Positions 4,913 through 11,694 are shown, numbered from the stretch's first letter. The stretch is DNA of 11,694 nt from Candidatus Nealsoniibacteriota bacterium (GCA_016867195.1 VGKE01000003.1:1-11694), one strand, 5' to 3'. Program-made: numbers and translations. The notes: generated by a model not told the origin, from the letters alone.

Positions 4913-6669
4913 GGAAATTTTCAATTTTCAATTTTCAATTTTCAATTAACGAAAAGGGGATTACCTTAATTGAGGTTTTGGTCGGGACTTTTTTGGTTCT
5001 GCTTGTTTTTATGGGAATTTTCGGCGCTTATCAACTAGGAATAAAAGTGGTCGGTCAGAGCAAAAATAAAATTATTGCCACTGAAATCGCTAACGGAGAA
5101 ATAGAAAAAATTAGAAATTTACCCTATCAATCAATTGGAGTAATCGGTAGCTTTCCCGACGGGGTCTTAGAGGGTTCTAAAATTATTACCAGAAATAATA
5201 TTGATTTTATTGTTGAGACCAGAATGGACTATGTGATTGATCCGGCCGACGGAATCTCGCCGCCTGAAGATGGGTGCCCCAATGATTATAAGAGAGCGGA
5301 AGTTAAGGTTTCCTGGTCAGGTGTTTTGTCAGGGGACCTAAAGTTGGTAATCGATGTTGTTCCGCTCAACCTGTCTCAGGAGTGCGCCGAAACAGGCGGG
5401 ATTTTCTTAGTCTCTGTTTTTGACGCCTATGGTTTAATGGTCCCCTCACCCTTAATTGAAATTAAGGAGCCCGAAACCGACGTTCTTATTAAAAATGCTA
5501 CTCCTATTGAAGGCCGTCATTTTTTTAGCCTTCCGGCCGGCATTTATAAAATAGAGGTTTCCAAAACCGATTATAGTAGCGAGCGAACTTACGGCATTAA
5601 TGAAATAGCCATTCCGCAAAAACCCCACCTCATTGTTTTAGAGGGCCAGTTGACGGAAAATAGTTTTTCCATTGATAAGTTAAGTTCTTTTTCAGTAGAG
5701 ACATTATCTCCCTGGGGATTAGGTTATTTTTCCGATTCTTTTTTAAACGAGAATAAAATATCAGAATTATTGGAACTTGTTGTAAGCGGCGGCCAGGTCC
5801 AACTGGCTACTGATGATGTTGGGTATAAAGAGGCCGGTTTTTTGGCTTCCGTTGCCATTGCCCCGGACAATTTAATCATCTGGAAGGATTTTTCTTTTAA
5901 TGACCTTGAAGAAGCAGAAACCCAAATTTCTTATAATGTTTTATATTTTGACGGAGAAAATTGGGTTTTAATTCCCGATACTGACTTATCAGGCAATTCC
6001 ACTGGTTTTATGGTCTCACCAGTGGACCTATCAGGACTTGATGTTAATAATTATTCCCAATTAAAAGTTAAAGCTAATTTTTCTACCACTAATCCTGAAA
6101 AAACCCCTATTCTTTACGATTGGCAGGTTTCCTGGAAAAATAGCCAGGCAACCCCCATTGCCAATATTAGTTTTAATTTGCAAGGAGCAAAACTTATTGG
6201 CAAAGACGGGGACGAGCAGCCGGTTTATAAATATTCACAAAATCATACTACTGGAGGAGACGGCCGGACCAATATCCCTAATTTAGAATGGGATTCTTAT
6301 ACTTTTTTTATTAATCCGGCTATCGGCCTGAAGTTAGAAGATACTGAACCATCCCCTCAACCCATTGGCTTAAATCCTGAGACCTCTTTAACAGTTATCC
6401 TTTATCTGAAGGCCCAAAATTCCCTTTTAGTGGCTGTTCAGAACATTGAAACCGGAGAACCAATTTTTTCCGCCAACGTCAGGCTATATAACGATTCGGG
6501 CTTTGATATTGTTCAATATACCGATGAAAAAGGAGAGACCTACTTTATTCCCCTTGAAGCAGATACTTATACAATAGAGGTTCAGGCGTCTGGTTATTCA
6601 AATTATTCCAGCGCTGTTTCGGTTTCCGGAGACGAAACAAAAATAATTAATTTGGAGCAAATAGAGTAA
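4909..6669 (+). CDS. PilV-like minor prepilin with adhesin-like beta domains
   Basis: A class III prepilin: 17-residue leader, cleavage expected after Gly17 (EKG/ITLIEVL), Glu at mature position 5, and a hydrophobic stem at about 18-40. At 586 aa it is far longer than ordinary minor pilins. After a pilin-like head (41-160) come an immunoglobulin/carboxypeptidase-regulatory-like beta repeat (163-245), a central region that may be a sugar- or ligand-binding sandwich (about 255-410), a second beta repeat (415-500) and a third (504-584) with the typical TGEPI...TDEKGETYFIPLEADTYTIEVQASGY pattern split across strands. I infer a surface-exposed adhesive subunit at the pilus tip. Leader residues 4-13 are coded by four tandem TTTTCAA heptamers. 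No other usable start lies before the cleavage site, so 4909 is the only sensible start. It overlaps the pilC stop. Confidence 0.88.
   Translation: MRKFSIFNFQFSINEKGITLIEVLVGTFLVLLVFMGIFGAYQLGIKVVGQSKNKIIATEIANGEIEKIRNLPYQSIGVIGSFPDGVLEGSKIITRNNIDFIVETRMDYVIDPADGISPPEDGCPNDYKRAEVKVSWSGVLSGDLKLVIDVVPLNLSQECAETGGIFLVSVFDAYGLMVPSPLIEIKEPETDVLIKNATPIEGRHFFSLPAGIYKIEVSKTDYSSERTYGINEIAIPQKPHLIVLEGQLTENSFSIDKLSSFSVETLSPWGLGYFSDSFLNENKISELLELVVSGGQVQLATDDVGYKEAGFLASVAIAPDNLIIWKDFSFNDLEEAETQISYNVLYFDGENWVLIPDTDLSGNSTGFMVSPVDLSGLDVNNYSQLKVKANFSTTNPEKTPILYDWQVSWKNSQATPIANISFNLQGAKLIGKDGDEQPVYKYSQNHTTGGDGRTNIPNLEWDSYTFFINPAIGLKLEDTEPSPQPIGLNPETSLTVILYLKAQNSLLVAVQNIETGEPIFSANVRLYNDSGFDIVQYTDEKGETYFIPLEADTYTIEVQASGYSNYSSAVSVSGDETKIINLEQIE
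4918..4945 (+). repeat. Four tandem TTTTCAA heptamers inside the prepilin leader
   Basis: Exact copies lie at 4918-4924, 4925-4931, 4932-4938 and 4939-4945, in the coding region just after the PilV-like start codon. Because seven is not a multiple of three, they code for a seven-residue periodic peptide (FSIFNFQ, FSI). One extra unit would bring TAA into frame directly after the repeat. One unit fewer would reach TAA eight codons past the repeat. Only changes of three units keep the gene open. Confidence 0.95.
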
Positions 6670-6673
6670 AATT

Positions 6674-7621
6674 ATGAGGGGGTTTACAATAATTGAAACT
6701 TTAGTTACCGTAGTTATTTTTGGTTTAATTATGGGACTAGTAGCTGGTTCTATCGCGGCTCTTTATAAAGCCCATGATTATACCTGGCAGCAGTCATTTG
6801 CCATTGATGAGGCCCGGCGAGGCATTAAAACAATGGTCAAAGAAATCAGAGAGGCCCGGCCGGGCGACAATGGTTCTTATCCCATTGAAAAAGCCGGAGA
6901 CAAAGAATTTATTTTTTATTCAGATATTGACGGCGACGGAAAAGTGGAAAGAGTAAGATATTTTTTAGGCGCGGTTAATTCCGGAAATGAAATTAAAGAA
7001 TGTCAGACATCAGTCAGGGGAGGAATCTGTAATGTTAATTTTTTTGATTTTTTAACCGGCACCATTATTTCGGCCCAGGCCAAGGTCTCAGTTGACGGCG
7101 ATTTTGGGGCCGGCAATGAATATGCTGATGTTTATGCTGATGGGAATTATTTAGGAAGAATTTGTTCAAGCGGTTGTACTGATTGTCCGGCTACTTGGCA
7201 GGGAACCACTATTTTTGACGTCACCAATTTTGCCTCAGACGATTCTATTATTATTGAAGCCAGAGCATCATCAAGGGTTGACCCATTATGCCCCCATTCA
7301 ATGAAATTAAAAGTTGAGTTTTCTTTTACCGAAGATATTAGTCATCTGACTCATCAATTTAAAAAAGGCGTGATAAAATCTAGCGGCGAGCCGGCCCAAT
7401 ATTTATCAGAAAACGAAGTAATTACGATTTTAACTTCTTATGTTAGAAACGTGCCGCCGATTTTTGAATATTTTAATGCTCAAGGCGATAAAATAGAGGA
7501 ATATCCGGCTCGTTTGGTTGACACTAAATTAATGAAGGTTTTTTTGGCGGTTAATATTGATCCGAACAAACCGCCTTATGACTTTGAATTAGAATCCTAT
7601 GTTCAACTCAGGAATCTTTAA
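6674..7621 (+). CDS. PilW/PulJ-like minor prepilin with an inserted cysteine-containing domain
   Basis: A prepilin with a very short leader (MRG/FTIIETL), Glu at mature position 5 and a hydrophobic stem at 4-30. The pilin body (30-98) includes a DxDxDG calcium-loop-like motif (Asp84, Asp86, Asp88) followed by VERVRYFL. The C-terminal part resumes at FKKGVIKSSGEP (229-240) and continues through YVRNVPPIFEYF to the end. Between them, about 101-228, sits an apparent insertion predicted to be beta-rich (VDGDFGAGNEYADVYADGNYLG) with Cys110, Cys119, Cys164, Cys168, Cys171 and Cys206. In PulJ-family proteins the flanking strands normally follow one another, so I infer a domain inserted into the pilin fold. 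The gene starts four bases after the PilV-like stop; the weak GAG upstream is the nearest thing to an SD. Confidence 0.85.
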   Translation: MRGFTIIETLVTVVIFGLIMGLVAGSIAALYKAHDYTWQQSFAIDEARRGIKTMVKEIREARPGDNGSYPIEKAGDKEFIFYSDIDGDGKVERVRYFLGAVNSGNEIKECQTSVRGGICNVNFFDFLTGTIISAQAKVSVDGDFGAGNEYADVYADGNYLGRICSSGCTDCPATWQGTTIFDVTNFASDDSIIIEARASSRVDPLCPHSMKLKVEFSFTEDISHLTHQFKKGVIKSSGEPAQYLSENEVITILTSYVRNVPPIFEYFNAQGDKIEEYPARLVDTKLMKVFLAVNIDPNKPPYDFELESYVQLRNL

Positions 7622-9026
7622 AACATATAATAAAAAGGGCGCTATTATAACCTTGGTTTTGGTTTTTGGAATAGTTTTCGTCATTATGCTGACCGGGCTT
7701 TTGGGTTTTATTTTATTCCAACTGAAACACTCGGCTCAGCGCTTGGCCTGGAACCAATCGCTTAATATCGCAGAGGCTGGAATAAATTATTATCAGTGGT
7801 GTTTGAATAATAAGGTTGAAGAGGGTTGCCTGGTTGAAAAAGAGTATCAGGACCCGGCCGGTAACCCCCTGGGAAAATTTTCTCTCCAAATTGACGCCAC
7901 TTTAAGTTGCGGTTTAACAACCTCCCGGGAAATTGTTTCTACGGGCTGGACTTATAAATTCCCCGAGGTTAAAAGAAAGATAATGGTTTTTTACGGTCGG
8001 GAATCAGTAGCCAAACATTCCTATATTTTGAACACTAATATCTGGATTGGCCCGGACCATGAAATCAGGGGCCCCTATCATTCCAATGGCGGCGTCAGAA
8101 TGGATGGAGAAAATCAGTCAATTGTTTCTTCGGCTCAGGCCGAATGGATTTGCACCGCTTCTTTTGGTTGTAGTTCCTGTCCCACAAGCGCCGGCTGTCG
8201 TATTGAGAGTGCGAATTGTCTTTGCCCCGGGGTTTTCACCACTGCCAACGGAAACGAAGATTTATTTTCTTTCCCCGTTCCCTCTTTTGATTTTGCCGGC
8301 ATCACCATTGATTTAGCCCAAATGAAAAATATTAGCCAGGCCTCGGGAATTTATTTACCTCCTTCTATAAATATTAATCCTAATGGTAAGGGCTATCATT
8401 TAATTTTCAAAGATAATGGCACAGTTGAAGCATGGCTCATTACCGGGCTTTCTTCAACCTATGCCTATTCTCTGGAAGAGGGCTGGCACTATGATTATTT
8501 CACTATTTCCTCGGAATATCTTTATAACACCTATACTATTCCTTCTGCTTGTTCGGTTATTTTTATTGAAGACAAGATCTGGCCAGAAGGGAGGGTTAAG
8601 GGCAAGGTGACTGTTGCTTCGGCTAATTTAATAGATTCAAATAAAGACACTGACGTGATTTTACAAAAAAATATTGATTATTCTTTAAAAGACGGCTCTG
8701 ACGGTTTAACTTTAATCGGCCAGAGAAATATTTTAATCGGTCCTGATTCGCCGAATCAGATGGAGTTAAGAGGAATATTTATTGCCCAAAAAGGTCGTTT
8801 TTCCCGGAATCATTATCCTAATAATTTCAAGGAAAAACTGGAAATTTACGGCTCAATTATCAGTAATGGCCGGGTAGGCACTCAATGGGTTTCCGGCAGT
8901 CAAATCGTTTCCGGCTACTTAAAAAGAGAGAGTTATTTTGATTCAAAACTTATTTATAACCCGCCGCCATTCACCCCTTATGCTGAATACGATTTTAAAA
9001 TTGTTGTCTGGGAAGAAATAGAGTAA
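7599..9026 (+). CDS. PilX/GspK-like minor pilin with large beta-rich head
   Basis: A 475-aa protein with a 14-residue basic leader (KKG/AIITLVLVFG) and a hydrophobic stem to about 40. Mature position 5 is Leu instead of Glu, as in GspK/PilX-type pilins that cap the tip. The motif GPYHSNGGVRMDG (158-170), the stretch LRGIFIAQKGRFSRNHYP (390-407) and an IYGSIISNGRVGTQW segment suggest a repetitive beta structure like that of other large bacterial PilX-like proteins. A dense cysteine cluster lies at 185-209 (Cys185, 191, 194, 200, 207, 209). The C terminus contains NPPPFTP (454-460). The start at 7599 overlaps the previous gene by 23 bases; no later start keeps the leader. It probably forms a tip complex with the two preceding pilins. 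Confidence 0.82.
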   Translation: MFNSGIFKTYNKKGAIITLVLVFGIVFVIMLTGLLGFILFQLKHSAQRLAWNQSLNIAEAGINYYQWCLNNKVEEGCLVEKEYQDPAGNPLGKFSLQIDATLSCGLTTSREIVSTGWTYKFPEVKRKIMVFYGRESVAKHSYILNTNIWIGPDHEIRGPYHSNGGVRMDGENQSIVSSAQAEWICTASFGCSSCPTSAGCRIESANCLCPGVFTTANGNEDLFSFPVPSFDFAGITIDLAQMKNISQASGIYLPPSININPNGKGYHLIFKDNGTVEAWLITGLSSTYAYSLEEGWHYDYFTISSEYLYNTYTIPSACSVIFIEDKIWPEGRVKGKVTVASANLIDSNKDTDVILQKNIDYSLKDGSDGLTLIGQRNILIGPDSPNQMELRGIFIAQKGRFSRNHYPNNFKEKLEIYGSIISNGRVGTQWVSGSQIVSGYLKRESYFDSKLIYNPPPFTPYAEYDFKIVVWEEIE

Positions 9027-9035
9027 AATATATAT

Positions 9036-10160
9036 ATGAGTTTTTTATCTTTAAAACCCGAAGTATTTGGACTGGATATTTCTGACTTATCTTTAAAAAT
9101 CGCCAAACTTAAAAAGAAGGGAAGGTTTTTGGGTTTGGCTTCCTGGGGAGAAATAGAAATAAAGCCAGGCGTTGTTGAAGAAGGAGAAATAAAAAACGAG
9201 GAGGCCCTGGCTGAAAATATTAGAAAGTGTTTAGATAAAGTCAAGGGAGAAAAAATCAAAACAAAATACGTCGTGGCTTCTTTGCCGGAAAAAAAGGCCT
9301 TTTTACAGGTTATCCCTATGCCCAAAATGACTAAGGAAGAATTAGAAAAAGCCGTTCCTTTTGAAGCGGAGAATTATGTGCCTCTTCCCATAGAAGAGGT
9401 TTATCTGGATTTTCAAATTGTCCCGGCCTTCCATAATCATCTTGACCATTTTGATGTTTTAATCGCCGCTTTTCCCAAGAAAATTGTCAATTCTTATCTC
9501 TCTTGTTTTGAAAGGGCAGGATTAATTCCTTGGGCAATGGAAATTGAGTCGCAGGTAATCAGCCGGGCCTTGCTCAAACAAGAAATCAGCCCCTTCCCGA
9601 TTTTTATAATTGATTTTGGCAGGAGTCGGAGCAGTTTTATTATTTTTTCCGGCCATTCTTTAAGATTCACCGCTTCAATTCCTATTTCTTCTCACAACTT
9701 GACCGAAATCATTTCCAGGGCCTTAAAGGTGGACTTAAAAGAAGCCGAAATATTGAAAATAAAACAGGGTTTATCTATCAGCGATCTTCAAATAGGAGGC
9801 AGAAAAAACAAAAAAAACATTAAAAAAATAGAGGTTTTTGAGGCGATGGTCCCGGTTCTAACTGATTTAGTTGAGCAGGTCGGGAAACATATTAATTATT
9901 ATCAAACCCATGCCAGCCATGAACATCTGCCGCCTAATGGCAAGAGAATAGAGAAAATTATTCTTTGTGGCCGAGGAGCAAATCTTAAGGGCCTGCCTGA
10001 TTTTATTTCTTCGGAACTTAAAATTTCAGCCGAATTGGCAAATCCCTGGATTAATATCTTGCCAGAGCCGTTAAGAGAAGTACCGGGATTGCCATTTGAA
10101 GATTCGCTTGGCTATACCACGGCATTGGGATTAGCCCTCCGAGGGATAATCAACGAATAA
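9036..10160 (+). CDS. pilM: Type IV pilus assembly protein PilM (actin-like ATPase)
   Basis: Cytoplasmic actin/FtsA-like protein that binds the N-terminal tail of PilN and links the motor to the PilN-PilO complex. It is 374 aa, close to the usual length. Phosphate-1 region: FGLDISDLSLKIAKL (11-25). The conserved PilM segment MTKEELEKAVPFEAENYVPLPIEEVYLDF is split over 98-126. Phosphate-2 region: IIDFGRSRSSFIIF (191-204), where Phe and Arg replace the more usual Ile-Gly-Ala type residues. Adenosine region: KIILCGRGANLKGL (307-320). The C terminus SLGYTTALGLALRG (357-370) is typical. The last two codons and the stop lie in the left arm of the family B repeat. No SD precedes the start. Confidence 0.95.
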   Translation: MSFLSLKPEVFGLDISDLSLKIAKLKKKGRFLGLASWGEIEIKPGVVEEGEIKNEEALAENIRKCLDKVKGEKIKTKYVVASLPEKKAFLQVIPMPKMTKEELEKAVPFEAENYVPLPIEEVYLDFQIVPAFHNHLDHFDVLIAAFPKKIVNSYLSCFERAGLIPWAMEIESQVISRALLKQEISPFPIFIIDFGRSRSSFIIFSGHSLRFTASIPISSHNLTEIISRALKVDLKEAEILKIKQGLSISDLQIGGRKNKKNIKKIEVFEAMVPVLTDLVEQVGKHINYYQTHASHEHLPPNGKRIEKIILCGRGANLKGLPDFISSELKISAELANPWINILPEPLREVPGLPFEDSLGYTTALGLALRGIINE

Positions 10161-10226
10161 CGAATATGTTGCGAATTTACGAATAATCGAATAGAATTCG
10201 TTTATTCGTAATGGATTCGTTATTCG
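10154..10226. repeat. Family B hairpin repeat overlapping the pilM stop codon
   Basis: The outer stem CGAATAACGAAT/ATTCGTTATTCG (10154-10165 with 10215-10226) is a perfect 12 bp. An inner stem (10179-10191 with 10197-10209) pairs at 12 of 13 positions around a five-base loop. Unpaired stretches at 10166-10178 and 10210-10214 form an internal loop. The pilM stop TAA (10158-10160) lies inside the left arm. The motif (ACGAATA) matches the element at 1281-1353, though the two copies are not alignable end to end. It fills the 75-bp pilM-pilN gap. Confidence 0.7.
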
Positions 10227-10235
10227 CTGATTTAT

Positions 10236-10787
10236 ATGATTAACCTACTTCCGCCAGAACAAAAGGAAGAACTTTTACTGGAACAAAAAAAAAGAATCAT
10301 AGTCATTCTCGGGATTTTAGTTTTATTTTTTCTTTTCTGTTTATTTTTATTTTCTTTTTTGGTAAAAATTTATTTACAGATTCAGGTTATTTCTCAAAAA
10401 GGATTTTTAAAAGAAGCCGAGAAGGGTTCTTTCCAGTTGGAAATTCAAGACCTAAGAAGAAAAATTGACTTAATTAATCAAGACATAACGAGATTAGAGC
10501 AGTTTTACAAAAATAGGATTTATTTTTCGGAAATTTTAGACAAAATTTCTCAGACCATTCCCCGGGGAGTCTATTTAACTAATTTTTCTGCCGCTGTTTC
10601 TTTTTTTGAGGGAGAGTCGTTGATTAAAATCTCTCTTTCTGGATTTGCCCCGACCAGAGAGATTTTACTTGAATTTAACAAGAAGCTTGAAGAACAAATT
10701 AATTTCAAAAATATTTCCTTCCCGGCCGCGAACTGGGTTAAACCCAGAGATATTAATTTTTTCGTTAATTTTGAATATAATCTATGA
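10236..10787 (+). CDS. pilN: Type IV pilus assembly protein PilN
   Basis: Bitopic inner-membrane protein that binds PilM through its short cytoplasmic tail and pairs with PilO outside the membrane. It is 183 aa. It starts with MINLLPPE, the classic PilN tail motif that docks on PilM. A membrane helix lies at about 21-44, then a coiled-coil segment (about 55-92, LQLEIQDLRRKIDLIN-like heptads) and a C-terminal domain of ferredoxin-like type (about 95-183). The start ATG is ten bases after the family B hairpin and has no SD. The stop overlaps the pilO start as ATGA (10784-10787). Confidence 0.93.
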   Translation: MINLLPPEQKEELLLEQKKRIIVILGILVLFFLFCLFLFSFLVKIYLQIQVISQKGFLKEAEKGSFQLEIQDLRRKIDLINQDITRLEQFYKNRIYFSEILDKISQTIPRGVYLTNFSAAVSFFEGESLIKISLSGFAPTREILLEFNKKLEEQINFKNISFPAANWVKPRDINFFVNFEYNL

Positions 10788-11317
10788 CCAATAGAAGAAA
10801 AATAATCATACTTTTAACAATAATAGAAATCGTTGTTTTAATTTTTATTGGTTTTTTGATATTTCTTCAATTAAAAGGAGTTAAAAAGGTTTCTGAAGAA
10901 TTGATTGGATTGAAAAGAGAGTTGATTTTATTTCAGGACGAGGCCGGAGAATTGGAGCGAGCCAAAGAAACTTACTGGAAATTAGAGCCGGGCTTAAAAG
11001 AAATTGCTCGTTTGTTTCCGGACCCGGGCATTCCCATTGGCTTAATAAGGTTTTGGGAGAACATCGCTGCCGAATCGGGACTTTTGATTGAGGTTTCCCC
11101 GATTTTTATTAAGTCGGTTGAAACCGATCCCTGGGAGTCAATGGGTTTTCAATTGGTCCTTGCCGGTTCTGTCGGGAATTTTTTAAGATTCCTTGAAAAA
11201 ATAGAGGCCGGCTCTTATTTAACCGAGGTTCAGAGTTTAGTTATTTCTAAGCAGGAAAAAGAAACAGGGGGAAGCGGAGTCAGGGCTATTTTATTAGCAA
11301 AAATTTTCACGAAATAA
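10784..11317 (+). CDS. pilO: Type IV pilus assembly protein PilO
   Basis: Partner of PilN in the alignment complex. It is 177 aa: a membrane helix at about 7-28, a coiled coil at about 32-68, then a compact domain (78-177) with PDPGIPIGLIRFWENIAAESGL split across its first helix, and QLVLAGSVGNFLRFLEKIE (123-141), typical of PilO. Size, topology and position after pilN agree with the call. Translation is probably coupled at both ends: ATGA with pilN, and TAATG with the next gene (the stop's last A at 11317 is the first base of the next ATG). Confidence 0.9.
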   Translation: MTNRRKIIILLTIIEIVVLIFIGFLIFLQLKGVKKVSEELIGLKRELILFQDEAGELERAKETYWKLEPGLKEIARLFPDPGIPIGLIRFWENIAAESGLLIEVSPIFIKSVETDPWESMGFQLVLAGSVGNFLRFLEKIEAGSYLTEVQSLVISKQEKETGGSGVRAILLAKIFTK

Positions 11318-11652
11318 TGCGGGTAAAAATAAAAATAATAAAAAATTTTTCTTGGGGATTAGTTTTATTTATAGTCAAGTATGATTTTTTGGTTTGCCTG
11401 ATTCTTTTTCTTTTATCTTTTCTTTTTAGCGGATTTTTATTTTATAAATACAGTATTTTAACCGATAAAATAGAGATTGAGGAAATAGACCAGTCATTTT
11501 TAATCAAAGAGCAAACTTATCAGGAAATTTTAAGAATTTGGCAAGATTATGAGCAAAAATTTCAGCAAGCCGGTTTGAAAGAATATCCTGATTTATTTCA
11601 ACCAGCTCCCGCGTCATTGATTTTTGAGCCAGAATCAGAATTGACGGAATGA
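11317..11652 (+). CDS. Small single-pass membrane protein of unknown function
   Basis: A 111-aa protein with a basic N terminus (KIKIIKN), one strongly hydrophobic helix at about 24-43 and an acidic, probably helical or coiled-coil region (50-86, IEIEEIDQ and WQDYEQKFQQAG). The tail (about 90-111) is rich in Pro and Glu. I do not recognise the family. The one-base overlap with pilO implies it is made with the PilMNO complex. It occupies the place where diderm operons carry pilP, but it has no lipobox cysteine, since Cys27 lies inside the helix, so it is not a normal PilP. An accessory subunit of the alignment complex is a guess from position. Confidence 0.7.
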   Translation: MRVKIKIIKNFSWGLVLFIVKYDFLVCLILFLLSFLFSGFLFYKYSILTDKIEIEEIDQSFLIKEQTYQEILRIWQDYEQKFQQAGLKEYPDLFQPAPASLIFEPESELTE

Positions 11653-11668
11653 TTTTTTTGGATATAAT
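11641..11668 (+). promoter_or_regulatory. Sigma70-type promoter for the next transcription unit
   Basis: A -35 box TTGACG (11641-11646) and a perfect -10 box TATAAT (11663-11668) are spaced by 16 bases. The -35 box lies in the last codons of the small membrane protein gene. Transcription would start near 11675 and read out of the window. The remaining 20 or so bases show no start codon, so what it drives is not visible. Confidence 0.65.
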
Positions 11669-11694
11669 AATTTGTAAGAATTCACCGCGTTATT

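Noticed and set aside
6774..8610. Short + strand frames inside the PilW-like and PilX-like genes (6774-6956, 8047-8316, 8416-8610)
   Set aside because: Alternate-frame shadows of clear prepilin genes, with no family features of their own.
8978..9325. Minus-strand open frame across the PilX-like/pilM junction
   Set aside because: Overlaps two well-supported genes and has low-complexity content; a shadow.

Overview
The window holds almost all of one type IV pilus (T4P) assembly operon on the + strand, headed by a small two-component signalling pair. At the left edge the 5' part of a tRNA-Pro gene runs the other way. The DNA is AT-rich and gene-dense, with TAA and TGA both used as stops, so the code is standard and not the recoded-TGA code of Gracilibacteria/SR1. 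There are no PilQ or PilP-lipoprotein genes, the minor pilins are large and modular, and Shine-Dalgarno (SD) sequences are essentially missing. From this I infer an uncultured Patescibacteria/CPR-type (probably Parcubacteria-like) monoderm. That is inference from gene style; no marker gene is present to prove it.

Layout. 1-52: 5' part of tRNA-Pro(TGG), minus strand. 53-136: overlapping divergent promoters around a perfect 7+7 palindrome. 164-277: a GC-richer folded repeat (family A). 314-1258: sensor-poor membrane histidine kinase. 1281-1353: hairpin repeat (family B). 1354-1737: single-domain response regulator. 1782-3530: PilB motor ATPase. 3565-3680: long AT-rich palindromic repeat (family C). 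3692-4912: PilC platform protein. 4909-9026: three minor-pilin-like proteins (PilV-like with adhesin-like beta domains, PilW/PulJ-like with an inserted domain, PilX/GspK-like). 9036-11317: PilM, PilN and PilO, the inner alignment complex, with a second family-B hairpin between PilM and PilN. 11317-11652: small unknown membrane protein. 11641-11668: promoter for the next, unseen transcription unit.

How the genes fit together. PilB hydrolyses ATP beneath PilC to extrude a pilus. The PilV/W/X-like prepilins probably form a tip or priming complex with surface-binding domains. PilM-PilN-PilO connects the motor to the envelope. The kinase has two membrane helices and almost no external loop, and its partner regulator has no DNA-binding output. 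The pair therefore more likely tunes the machine by protein contact than by transcription. A retraction ATPase (PilT), a major pilin and a prepilin peptidase are not in the window.

The most unusual material is the set of short-motif repeats. Every intercistronic gap above about 70 bp is filled by an imperfect palindrome built from a short motif, and these run into gene ends. One motif, TTTTCAA, occurs as four exact tandem copies inside the prepilin leader of the PilV-like gene. There, gain or loss of a single copy puts a stop codon in frame almost at once, which is the layout expected of a phase-variable switch.
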